From: Paracentrotus lividus
Lineage: Eukaryota > Echinodermata > Echinoidea > Camarodonta > Echinidae
Direction: 5' to 3'
Assembly (NCBI GenBank): GCA_940671915.1
Contig: CALNVZ010003426.1
Location: 48,256,841 to 48,320,840 of the forward strand
DNA length: 64,000 bases
Shown: positions 38,101 to 48,879 of the stretch, in pieces
How positions within the stretch are numbered: the first letter of the stretch is position 1
How the letters are laid out: every line of letters starts with the position of its first letter
Position numbers and translations under genes: made by a program
Notes under the pieces: model-generated
Seen by the model: the letters and a program-made list of their open reading frames with translations, nothing else
The model's database searches: none
What the model was told of the DNA's origin: nothing

Positions 38101-39525
38101 ATCCCTGAAACAAACTACCTTTTTGCCCTAAACTTAAGCAAGGTAGTTTGTCTGCATGGGAGGTAGTCTGAGGGGTAATTGTCCTGTTGGGGGGGGGGCT
38201 TTAATTGCCCTTTGGTAGAAACAAACTGTATTTGACTGAAATAATTGTTAATTGTGATTTGAATGAATGTGTTTGTAAGTATTAAATCAGTCATCAGCTA
38301 TTAGGAAGATCGAAGAATGATCATTGTTTGCTTTCCATTTGTCATAAGTATATTCTGACGTCAATTGACATTTTATAATATTTTTTTCAATGACTAAGTA
38401 GCACGATGGTTATGAGAGGGGGACTTGTGACTGTTAAACATTCAATCAACTTGTACTCTTTCTGAAAAATAATACAGTGAAAATGTTCACCTTGAAGAGT
38501 GAATATCAGAAAGAGTGAAATTTGAGTGAACATTTTCTTTTCAATCATTTTGGAGTGAAATGTACTCAATTTTCACTTTAAATCTACTCCATTAAGTGTG
38601 AACTTTTTCGCTTTTTTCAGAGAATTTAGAATTGAGATTGTTATGAAATGTATCGATCATTAGCCTTGTATTCATATTTACAAATTAAAAGTACTTCTTC
38701 TGATGGCTAGAAAGTTGTTTTAACTGCAGAGCATTCTAGTTATACCATACCACAAGAATAGAATGAGTAGGACTTTTGTTTGTTGTTACCAAGTTGTACA
38801 CAGAATTGTGGTTGCTTTGAATTGATATGAATCATAAACCTAATATTCCATTGATGAAACTAATATTATGATGTTCTTTATAATATAGCTATATACATTA
38901 AAGGTGTTATTTCTTTGTACATCCTGTAGTTCTTGCAAATTGATTTCATTGAGTATACTGGGGTTTAGGTTAGGGAGGAAAGACCTGTGCTCCAGTACAA
39001 TGTACCATGTTGTAAACAGAATTTTAGTTGCTATGAATTATTAAATGAATCATAAAATATGATATTTCCATGATGGAAACTAAATATTATGATGTTATTA
39101 TATATAATATGCTACTTACATAAAGGTGTTATTATTTCTTTGTCACCTCTGTAGTTCTTGCAAAGGTTTTCATTTAGTACTGGTTTGAGGTTGGGGAGGA
39201 GACTTGGGATACATGTTGTAAACAGAATTGTGGTTGCTTTGAATGATATGATCATAAACCTAATATTCCATTGATAATTAAAAAATTATAATGTTCTTTA
39301 GATGCTAGATGTATTCATGTACATAAAGTGTTATTTTGGTTCTTGCAAATGGTTTTCATCGAGTATGCTATTGAGGTTGCAGAGAAACGCCTGTGATTAC
39401 CTATGGTGTAAACTAGACTTGGTTGCTATGAATTATATTAGGCCATGCGTTTTAAGTTGGGCCCGTGGTGTGACACACTCAAAATTTTACTAATCGTGCG
39501 CATTCCATAAAGTGGTTGTAACCTT
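32174..39525. repeat. 7.2-kb segment, second copy, error-rich; probable false duplication
   Basis: Collinear with 24938-32148 over its full length. The differences are mainly scattered single-base insertions and deletions plus local scrambling. They are dense in the first half (to about 36.2 kb) and sparser afterwards. Real duplications diverge mainly by substitution, so this pattern fits uncorrected long-read sequence. Open frames in this interval, and shifted versions of frames from the first copy, should not be trusted. Confidence 0.93.
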
Positions 39526-41069
39526 TAAAATTTATATTAACCTAGAAAGTAATACATTTTCTGGAAGCTGAATGTCCGAGAGTTCAGAAATGCACTAAAA
39601 TTAACATAGGTGCGCCCTTTAAAGGTTATGAATCTTAAAATCTGAAAAAATTCATAAAAAACTATGGCTTTGGAAAAAAAATTGCAAAAAAAATACTGCT
39701 TTACCCTACACAATTTTTTTTCTACAGATTTTGAAACCTCGTCACTTTTTAGAGCTTTTCAAACGTATTATAACTTTCTATCCCTGGAGAGAGTTTACCG
39801 CATCTTTGCTCCAGGCTGGAAAGATGACTTTCAAAAATTTAAATTTTTAAAGAAATGTACCTTTGTTTAGCTGCGTTATATATTGTAACTCGCTGTTTAG
39901 ATACTAGACCTATGGTAATGAACGATCCTATATAAGTGCTAAGGCAGTATAGAAGTTAGCAAATAGTACTGACATGTGAAAGTTCCCCTTTGTCTTTAAT
40001 ATTATTACCCATACTATGTATATGTCGCATGAGAGCCCTGATATAGCTGTAAAAATTGTCATTCATACAGTTACAGTCACCATTGTTACTACAAGTGTAC
40101 AACACTTTAATCCTGTTTATAATTACTTAAAATGTATGGATCATAAACAAGCTTAAATTAAGTACTTTTCCCACCAGGTTGTAAGCATTCAATTGAATAT
40201 ATTACATAACCCTTCTATGAAACTTGTTCGATTAACTCATGCACCACATAGAACTAATATTTTTCTGCGCCAACTCCTCCCACCCCAGATCTCTTAACAA
40301 TTATGAAGAGAACATAAATCTGAATCATATTATTCGAAGTTAAATATTATTGAATTGCATGATTTCTTTTGCCCTACTAAGCTTTATACATTTACTGTAT
40401 CTACTGCATTGTGAGTTTTGTACTAAACAACATAAGTTTTGAGGAGCAGATGTCCAAAATTACATCTTTTTGAGGTTCCTTGCTGAACCTCAAAGAGCTA
40501 CATGACCATTACTTCGTAATTAATGTAATTAAAATTCCTCAACTAACATATAAAACTATCAGAAATCAAGCTTACACTATTTCTATCTTAATTCAACAGG
40601 GTTTATGATATCCTTCGACCCATAAGATATCCTTCTGTGCACTTGATTTAACTCATTACAGCCACATTTTCCAACACTTGCATGCGCCGACTCCCCTGCG
40701 CGCCCGACTCACTCCTCCACTCCCCTGACTCTCGTTAACTTAAAACTGTTAATTAAACAGACAATGATGAAATTTTACACATTTTTCAAAACATGTATTT
40801 TTGTTGCCATCTATAGAGCTTTTACATTTAAGGACCAAATTTCAGCATAAATAGCTTGTATTACAGTTTTTAAGTAAATCAATAAACAAAATCATATTTG
40901 AGGAGCAGATGTCACAACTCCACCTTTTTAGGGGCCCAACTCAAAACACATGGCCATTAATCATGTTAATGAATCATATATATGATATTTCTATTGATCC
41001 GACAGTTAATATTTTGAATGCTCAGCATGTACTCTGCCTGTATGTAAAGTTGAGTTGGAATTTCAATTA
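39526..41069. other. Non-coding stretch after the duplication
   Basis: The unique sequence that follows the shared GTGGTTGTAACCTT. No gene recognised. TTTGAGGAGCAGATGTC occurs at about 40440 and again at about 40898, each followed by a T-rich block and CAACTC- or CTCAAA-like sequence, so an old repeat of period near 460 is possible. Confidence 0.4.
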
Positions 41070-41150
41070 TATTTATAAACAGAATTGTGGTTGCCATAAA
41101 ATATAATGAATCATGAATATAATATTTTTATTGATGAGAAAATTTAATAG
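41070..41150. repeat. Isolated partial unit of the 31.4-kb tandem array
   Basis: AAACAGAATTGTGGTTGCC, then ATGAATCATGAATAT and ATTTTTATTGATGAGAAA, matches the first 80 bases of that unit. Confidence 0.6.
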
Positions 41151-43789
41151 GGAGAAATAGCCTTTTCTGTTCATGTTTTATATATGTTTTCTTTAATCAC
41201 GAACAATAAAAATATAAAAAAGTCATTAGACAAATTGATAAGAATAAAGTGGAGAGAGAGAAAGAGAGGGAGAAAAAAAAAGAGAAAGAGTTGAAGTTGA
41301 ACGACAAGCTATAAAAATTACCGCATCCTTTCCTACATACATTTAGACACTTGCAAATCCTGTCTTGGGTAATATACACCGACAAGACACTCTACTACAA
41401 CGCTCCCGCACCCTAAACCTCCAACTCCAAAATATCAATATTCGTACAAGTGGTAATTATCACAGATGTTGAGACCCGGCATACATCCAACAGCGGAAGT
41501 TGACATTGTGTGCGAATACAAACATTTGCTTTGGTGAACGCCGGGTGCGAGAGCTCCCCGTCCTCGTACGTCTATTCTTATCGCTATGGTAACCGGACGT
41601 AATGAGGCTGGGTGTCGTTGATGAGTCATACTTCTTTATTGGTGTCAAACTTTTTTTTTATGATGGATATTTGCTGCCAATTTGGAGCTTCCAAAGGTCG
41701 ATTAATTTATGATAATGCCTGAAACTCGACCAGGTGGTAAAGAATAGGTGTATGTAACACATGAAAGATACTTGGTGAGAAGGAAACATACAGTGAATTA
41801 TATTTTTAGCTCAAGTATAGTTGGATATATTTAGAAAGTAAACTTAAGATATGAATTTGATTTGAGTGTATTATCTTATCAGGGTCTATATATAGTCACA
41901 AAAGTTTTGTTTCTGGAAAGTTATTTTTAACCTGGGCATACTTTCTTAACTTCTGTGACTTTACGACTTGATTTTTGTTATTAGTGCTGAGGAAGAGAGA
42001 AATCTATGTTACATTGGAATAACATTCAAATTAAACTGCTAGGAAACAATTTTCCTCTGGTTATAATTCTATTTACAAAAATATCAAGAGTAAATATGAG
42101 TTCATCCCAAACTTGTACTAAACATAAATCAACAAACAAAAAAAAACAAAAAAAACTCAGAACCAAAAAGAAAGTTGGTGTCATAAGATCATGCAGTCAT
42201 CGCTTCCTAGCCCTTCGTTGAGAGGGAGATAAAAATCTGCATAGCGTAATTCTGGAAAATCACATGTATTGCCATCATCTACACTTATTTGTCATTTTCC
42301 CTTCCCCATCAGAAAATAAACCAAGCGCACAACAATGGAGCCCCCGATATCATGATGGCACTGATCCTATGTAAGACCCCAAAAAGGTGATTAACAAGCA
42401 ATTGGTAGGATATGATTATTTCTCGATGATTTGAGAGATTAAGAACTTTCTAAACTTGGCATTATGCCTCACAGTTTAATTTTAGGTACTCTATAACTCG
42501 TCTCTTTCTTGTCTCTTCGAAAGGTAGGGTGCTGACACTGTGGCAGCATAGCCATGGGTTAATGTGTCATGTTAGACTGAAACTGTGATTGATTATCCCG
42601 TTCAAAATATGAAAAATAATTGCAGAGAAGCCCACATACATGTAAAGCACCAATGATGCATGGCTTGTGATTAAAATTTGCATATTTTGGTCCTAGTATA
42701 TTTACAGTAATTTATGATAAGACACAAATGTGTTTCTTACATTTCTTTGATTAAGGGTTTCTGTGCTGTCAGATAACTACATGAAAGCCCCTGAACAGAA
42801 AAAGGTGAAAAGTACATACTGGCATAAAACAACATCAACGAAAAAACGAGGGAAATGGAGAGAATAGAATAAAAGATCAGCGTAGAATAGAGCAAAAGAA
42901 ATTGACAAGTGAATTTGTTGTACAAAATATAAAGTTTAATAAACTGAAGATGTTAATGTTTTTCATTTACGAATATGAATCATTTGCAGTGTACATTAAC
43001 AGCAAGAAGAGAATTAAATAATCAATAGAAACAAAGATAAAGCTGTCATTTCTGAAAACAAAAAACAACAAAAACCGAGGGACACCAAACGGTAGGAAAA
43101 AAGGTCCCACTTTATAAAAATCAATTACATTCAGAGTCATGTTAGTTACATTCAAAATGTCATGCGCTAGCTGTCTGCGGTTTTTCGTGAAAGGAAATAT
43201 CGGTCCTTCATTACTCACTCGTTATAATCTTTGAATTTATTGTCTATCATTGATGTTTTCAATTCCCACTAAAGTTGTTCACACTTCCTGGCCGTCCCAG
43301 AGTCACGTCTTCATAAATCTTGGCCCCAAGAGCCAAAAGGGTGGTTCCTTGCATCCGTTTAGACACAGTTAACGTCTTTTCGACACTCACTAGAAAACAT
43401 CTTGTAGAGCAGAATTGGAGAGGGATAACTAAGATAATAACCTTTCATAAATCGCTCAATTTGAGCGGTGAATTAGAAAGGAAGAGCACATGATGAGGTC
43501 CTCAATTTCATTAAATTGTTAATTTATTGTTTCAAGAAAATACGGAGGAAGATGAGGGAGAGAAAGAGAAAAGGGGAAAGGGGAGAAGAGAAAGTGGAGA
43601 AATTTTATGAAGAAAGTTAGAAAATATAGGCGTACTTTTTATAACTCAGTGTTTGGTTGCTAATTGACCAATATTTTGTCTGATATAATATTGAGTAAAC
43701 ACAATATGCATCATGTGTTGAGATAAGACCAATGTTTATTTACATTACCCTTGCAATTTTTCCGACTTGGTCCTGGACTTTTATCTCTA
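41151..43789. other. Non-coding stretch
   Basis: It contains a GA-rich tract at about 41249-41295 and another at 43550-43610. Sequence at about 41480-41620 is richer in GC and CpG than its surroundings, with no splice-supported frame. No gene recognised. Confidence 0.4.
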
Positions 43790-44335
43790 TAATTCATTTG
43801 TTGATATCTAATTGATGTTTAATTGTCCTAATTAATCAGCGGTTAATCAACCCAACCAGCTTATCAACAAGTTACCTGTTGAGCCAGAAGGAAGTTAACA
43901 CCTTATAAAGCTATTTGGGTTAATGCCATTATTGCCCCAACTCAAAGATAACATCCACCTCTATGTTTGTTGATATACATATTCAATTGATATTTAATTG
44001 TCCTAATTAATCAGTGGTTAATCAACCCAAGAAGCTTATCAACAAGTTGTCTTTTGAAAGCCAGATGGATGTTACATGTAACTCCTTGAAAAGCTATGTG
44101 GTTAATTAATGCCCTTATTGCACCACACTCGAGAAAACACCTATCTCTATATCTAATATTATGATATGCATATCCAGTAGATGATTGATTGTCCTAATTA
44201 ACAAATTAATCAACAGAGAATCAAACCCAAATAAAATATCAATATCTTACCTTTTGAGAACCAGAAGGATATTAACCCCTTGTAAATTTATGTGGGGTTT
44301 ATGCCCTTCTGTTCCTTAACTCAAGATATCAACAA
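43790..44335. repeat. Three-copy tandem array carrying hairpin-family arms, period about 170-195 bp
   Basis: Units begin near 43793, 43964 and 44160 with a TTGATAT-type motif, then TTGTCCTAATTAATCA and GGTTAATCAACCCAA, then a TTGAGCCAGAAGG-like arm (about 43879, 44055 and 44254). The return arm is TTAATGCC… or TTTATGCCCTTCTG, followed by CAACTCAA. The hairpin is thus part of a larger tandem unit here. Confidence 0.65.
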
Positions 44336-44429
44336 ATTAGATGCTGAAAGAGCTTCCAAATTGAATTGATAATGTTGCACCTGTATCAGAGCTGTTAAGT
44401 GTTTATACACGAACAATGAATAGATAGAT

Positions 44430-44548
44430 TTTTTTTGTTTTTGTTTTTTTGTTGTTTGTTTTTGTTTTTGTTTTTGTTTGTTTGTTTGTTTGTTTTTGTT
44501 TGTTTGTTTGTTTGTTTTTTGTTTGTTTTTTTTTTGGGGGGGGGGTGT
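44430..44548. repeat. (TTTG)n/T-rich microsatellite ending in a 10-base G-run
   Basis: Interrupted TTTG and TTTTTG units run from about 44430 to 44525. They are followed by ten Ts (44526-44535) and ten Gs (44536-44545). Confidence 0.9.
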
Positions 44549-45164
44549 TATTTTGATCTAGAAAATCAATTGAGTAACATATCATATTCTCTTAAATCAA
44601 TGTTTGCTTCATCCTCCCCGAAACCTGACATATTATTTTTATTTTTATTTTTGTTAGTAACTCATTTTCGTTTCATATGAATAAACTTTTCACCCTTGCC
44701 AAAGTTCTGATCAGGCTTATTGGCGGGATGAGAAATGCCTAGCTAATTTGGAAACTTGTGCAGATGTAGATTGTGTAATGAGATTTTGAGGTGAACTACT
44801 TTCATCACAAGAGATCAGTATAGTAATTAATCATTGTTTCATCCTTGGTTTAGAATGAGTGAACAGCCTTCTCCTCGCACCCTTGGATAACATTCAAGGA
44901 AACACAAGATGCAGTCACACCCCACTATTTAATGTTCTAGATGTTTCATCTATCTATCAGTTCCCAGATATATTTTTGTTAATTTGAAGTTTATCCTATT
45001 ATGTCTAATTTTACTGTAGGGCCTACATTTCCATATTTAGTAAAACCGTAAAAACGGCCTCCCTCAAATATACCAGTAGAACATTGCACAATTTTTTTTT
45101 TTTTTTTTAACATTTCGAGAAACATGTAGAAACATCTAGATTATTTGTCACTGTTTTTTTTTTT
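44549..45164. other. Non-coding stretch
   Basis: No gene recognised. T-runs lie at about 45092-45108 and 45154-45165. Confidence 0.4.
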
Positions 45165-45235
45165 TAAGTATCTGCATCTACAGGATAATTATTATCTGCA
45201 ATACTTATCCTATAGATGTCGATGCAGATACTTTT
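45165..45235. repeat. Hairpin just upstream of the candidate exon
   Basis: AAGTATCTGCATC (about 45166-45178) is perfectly inverted as GATGCAGATACTT (about 45221-45233), with weaker pairing continuing inward (GGATAA with TTATCC). The hairpin ends about 57 bases before the proposed splice acceptor. Confidence 0.7.
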
Positions 45236-45289
45236 GACTTGTGTAACCAGCAACAAATTTTCACAAACCTACATCATGCTCTTTCCTAG

Positions 45290-45490
45290 GAGTTGAACAA
45301 TTGGGCAATTATTCGACTTTGCAAGTTCGACTTAGGCAAGATAGTGACAGCTCCAATGTTCAAGGAGTGAGCTTCGACCTCACTGGGAAGTCGCCCTGTA
45401 ACAATTGCTTCATGACTCACACTAATATGTCTCAGTGTAGACATGATGGAAAATGTCAGGGGGAGAATTATAATCTGGATTTGAAAACAA
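45290..45490 (+). CDS. Candidate internal coding exon, extracellular EGF-like type
   Basis: A good splice acceptor (ctctttcctag, AG at 45288-45289) opens a frame of about 66 codons. It ends either at a GTAATT donor (45491) or at the in-frame stop at 45499-45501. With that donor the exon is 201 bases with phase 1 at both ends, the usual arrangement for shuffled extracellular modules. The product begins VEQLGNYSTLQVRLRQDSD, continues through a VQGVSFDL stretch, and ends with cysteines in CNNC and the motif SQCRHDGKCQ. The latter resembles the first two cysteines of an EGF domain, and the preceding part could be the end of a laminin-G-like or similar domain. The donor is weaker than consensus, no neighbouring exon is visible, and I do not recognise the gene. 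An open-frame coincidence is possible. Confidence 0.4.
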
Positions 45491-45649
45491 GTAATTGAGG
45501 ATAAAATTGGACAAAGATTTAAAAAAAAATTAAAATTGGAACAGGGTTCTACTGTATTTTTTTAGAAAAAAGGAATGTGCATTTTATATCAAATTTCAGT
45601 ATTTTATCATGCAATTGATTGCATCATGAAATTTAGTATATTTTGTTTT

Positions 45650-45678
45650 AACTTCTTTTCTTCTTATTTTCCCATTTT

Positions 45679-45712
<34 letters not shown>

Positions 45713-45756
45713 GTTTTCGTCTGTCGGCACATCTCTTTCACATCAGGTAAGTGACA
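45650..45756 (+). promoter_or_regulatory. Candidate recursive-splice site or exon donor, CAG|GTAAGT at 45746|45747, with ATC microsatellite
   Basis: A T/C-rich tract (45650-45684) and an (ATC)n run (about 45685-45713) lead to CTCTTTCACATCAG|GTAAGTGA. The acceptor and donor halves are both near consensus. It lies only about 256 bases after the candidate exon, which is unusually close for a ratchet point. It may instead be a second exon's donor: the frame before it is Ser-rich. Confidence 0.35.
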
Positions 45757-45835
45757 GTTTACTTTTCTTGAGCAACAGGAAAATAATTGTATTCATATAA
45801 GTGATTTATTCAATAGAAGCTGTTTGCAAGGTACA

Positions 45836-45905
45836 GATTCAAATCCCTGCGTTGCACTGCTCTTTGACAAGGCATCAGTCCATCTTTGTCTTGTGTGAAG
45901 CAACT
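45836..45905 (+). repeat. tRNA-derived SINE fragment (B box and body)
   Basis: GATTCAAATCCC at 45836-45847 matches a pol III B box. It is followed by CTTTGACAAGGCATCAGTCC and a TTTGTC stretch, which resembles the body of SINEs common in sea urchins and other marine invertebrates. No clear A box precedes it. Confidence 0.45.
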
Positions 45906-47039
45906 GAGGCCCTTTACTTTATCACGGAAGCTTGGCTAAATGTGAAGTAGTGTTAAATGCTTTGTATACAAGCCATTAATTATTCTTAAAATCTCCTCTT
46001 GTATTTAAATCAAAGACATTTATTGGCATGTATCACTATTTTGTTTCTTTAAACAATCTACATTAACAAAGAAATAAGAGATCAAACAATTCATTTCATC
46101 AATGGACACTTTAAGAATTAATGCATCCATTGACAAACCTAAAAGCACTTACGGGTGTTGTATCCAGTTACCAATGATAAAACATAAAAATTGAATATAC
46201 TTTTTTTTTTCTTTTAAGAGGGCCATTTGAGAAAGGGTTGAATGACTCGGAACAGTCTTCTGCCAACAGCTTGCCAACGAAGATGACTGGATACAATCCA
46301 GAGTCTCCCACTGCAAATTAAGCATTTCATCTAGTCCAACATGTACTGACAGGAAAACAAAGGGATGGGACCGTACAATTGACAGGGCAGGCCTCTCATG
46401 GATTCCCTCGGTGGCGCTGACTAAGCTTTTGTAATTGGGAATCTTTTGTTCTTTTTGTCTTGTATTGTGGTCAGTTGGGTGTTATGACTGGACATTTCAT
46501 AATTTTCTTTCTGGTTTTGAAGGGGGAGCGGGGTTTACCAGAATTGTGAATTTGATGAGGTTGCTCAGAGAGGCATTTAAGAGACAAAAGGTTTGTTAAA
46601 AGTTAAATAGATTGTAATCTACTGGTAACTTTTAGATGTATGAAATCCTCAAAAAACAATTAATGGTTTGTTCCCTAAGATCTCACCACTGTATCTTTGG
46701 ACAAAGAATAGCAGCATTTTCCGCATATTAATAATGAAAACAAAGTTCCCTGCATGCAATGTTTACTGATGTTTACTCCCATAAAGATATAAAATCAACA
46801 ATTCAACATGAAAAACAAAGAATAATAACCAAACTAGATTTTACCTTGAAATATTTCTCATGAAAGTTGGTTGCAGAGAAAGGTTTAATGAGAGGTCACC
46901 TCAGAATTTCTTCAAAGGTTTCTAAACACTTTATTAGTGATGCATGAATTAACCCACATCTTAGGCAACAAACTGTCATATCCCCTGTTCATTGAATCAT
47001 TACACATGAGCATTAATCGCTGGCCAAATTCTACTCCCG
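45906..47039. other. Non-coding stretch
   Basis: No gene or repeat array that I can support. Confidence 0.4.
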
Positions 47040-47680
47040 GACTCCAACTTTCTATTGTCATCTTCCACCAATGGCTTCCTGAAGAGGCACGTAGAGGGGC
47101 AAACAAACCCCCTTACCGGAAGAGTTGTGGTTGGTAGTTGGTTACGCTCGCACTTACCCCCCAGACCCTGCCTCCAAGGGTGTCCAAGGGCTAGTGTCTT
47201 GGGAACTAAAGAAGTGGTTGTCATCATGCCATCTTTTGAAATTTAAGAAACGAACCATGACTTTACCCCTGGTCTTATTTCCATTGGTACCCTATTAAAC
47301 TGGCTGTTTCCTGTGCGATACATGGAGGGGCGAACAAACCTCCCTGGGGGATGCCCTTCTTGTGAGGAGGGCTTCTGTCTTGGATACCAAAGAAACAATT
47401 GTCATCATGCCATCCTTATAATCCAAGAAGACAACCAGTATTTATCCCTGATTCTGAATTTCTATTGTCATCTTCCTAAATTGATGCACTTCCTGGCGAG
47501 GCTCGAGGAGGGGCAAAATTACCCCCCTCCCACCCCCTCCCAAAAGATTTGTGCTGGGGCCAGTACTTTAAACCCTGCTGCTGGGAGTGTCCACAGGCTG
47601 GTGTCTTGGGATCATAGACACAATAGTCATCATAGTATCTTTTTCATTCAAGAGGAGGATCAGAAAGGGGTGTACTGTGA
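47040..47680. repeat. Three-copy degenerate tandem array, period about 210 bp
   Basis: Landmarks recur three times: a GGCTTCCTG-type motif, GAGGGGCAAACAAACC or its variant (about 47093, 47327 and 47509), GTCTTGGGA or GTCTTGGAT (about 47197, 47379 and 47603) and GTCATCAT (about 47219, 47401 and 47625). A 145-codon frame at 47313-47750 spans two units and is explained by the repetition. The two units give similar but not conserved peptides (a CHHAI versus SHHSI motif). Confidence 0.6.
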
Positions 47681-48650
47681 TTATGGTTTCTTATTTCTCA
47701 TTATCTTCGGGCATGACCTTGTAATCATGATGATTTCTGATTTTGTTTGAGTTATTATGCCAGCTTATATTGTCTTATGATGGTGGTAGTGATTGTCATG
47801 TTTGAAATCAAAGAGCATTTCTTTGGCTCTATAAATTCAAGTTTACCCTTTATTTTTAACTCAAATTTTCAGATTACCAAAACCAATAAACTACAAGTAA
47901 TATGTACTGCTGACAAAAGTTTTCACAGAGGCTACTACACAGCTCCATTGTAATGTCAAGCAAAATCCTTGTCCCAAGAGATACCTATAGTTTGTGCACT
48001 TTCATGCTCACAGATGTGCAAGGAGGCACCTCTGGCACGTAAAGGATTAATGCCTTTCTGCCACCTCAGGCAAAAGTACAATATTAACAGAGTGGTAGAA
48101 ATATTGGAAGCAGAAGCCCAGTAAACAGCCTCTCAGGCTTCCTGAAGGCAGACATGATGAAGAAATAAAAAGATGTATAGAATAACTTTTAGACAAAGCT
48201 TATAAAAAGCAAAGTTGTGCCTATGGAAAGAAAATGACAGATTCATTTACTGGAATCACAATGAATTGACACTTTACGACTGGTGTGTGTAACCACTGTT
48301 AGACAATAGGAATAATTAACAACCATTGTGGTTATGAATTTCTCCCTTTTCCCCTTCACTCTCTCTAAAGACATCAGCAGTAGACGTGAACATTCCCCTA
48401 TTCCCTTTTGTTTTCAAATGTGATAATTTCTTAATCCATAGTCTGTATCTCAGCCCCTCACGTGCACTAGATATAGTGCAACAAATATCATGAATTGATT
48501 ACTATCAAATTGGTTATCCATTAATCCATAACCTATATAAATTTCAGCTAATGGTGTGCAAATCATTTTTTTGCAACAAATATCATGAATTATTTGATTT
48601 CAAATTGATTATTCCTTTATAATACATAGTCTACATGTATATTTCATCTC
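47681..48650. other. Non-coding stretch
   Basis: No gene recognised. A short palindromic piece (ggcacctctggc … gccacctcaggc) near 48024-48072 may be a degenerate hairpin-family copy. Confidence 0.35.
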
Positions 48651-48775
48651 CAGGGTTTCACCAAGTCATTCTTAAAGTTACAAACGACTTTACGAACGAC
48701 TTGAACATGTTCTTGGATGCTTTACTAATCACATGCTTTATAATAATAGAGCAAGAACATTTTTGCAACAAGTAT
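48651..48775. mobile_element. Partial palindromic MITE (relative of 53757-53930)
   Basis: It begins CCAGGGTTTCACCAAGTC, with AGTTACAAACGACTTTACGA, then a loop (ttcttggatgctttactaatc…) that is the reverse complement of the loop in the 53.76-kb element. The second terminal arm is missing. Confidence 0.6.
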
Positions 48776-48879
48776 CATAGATTACAACTATAAATTTTAT
48801 TTTGACTTGCCAATCCCACTCCTGACACTGCTTGTTGGTTAATGCCATGTGAACATTTTGTTTTTCATTTACAGATTCA

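Noticed and set aside
32174-39525. Open frames unique to the second copy of the duplicated segment
   Set aside because: They depend on insertion/deletion errors; the first copy does not support them.
44403-44680. Lys/Thr/Gln-rich and Phe/Leu-rich frames on opposite strands
   Set aside because: Both are translations of the (TTTG)n tract.
47313-47750. 145-codon + strand open frame
   Set aside because: It lies across two units of a degenerate tandem array and has no recognisable domain; the repeat explains it.
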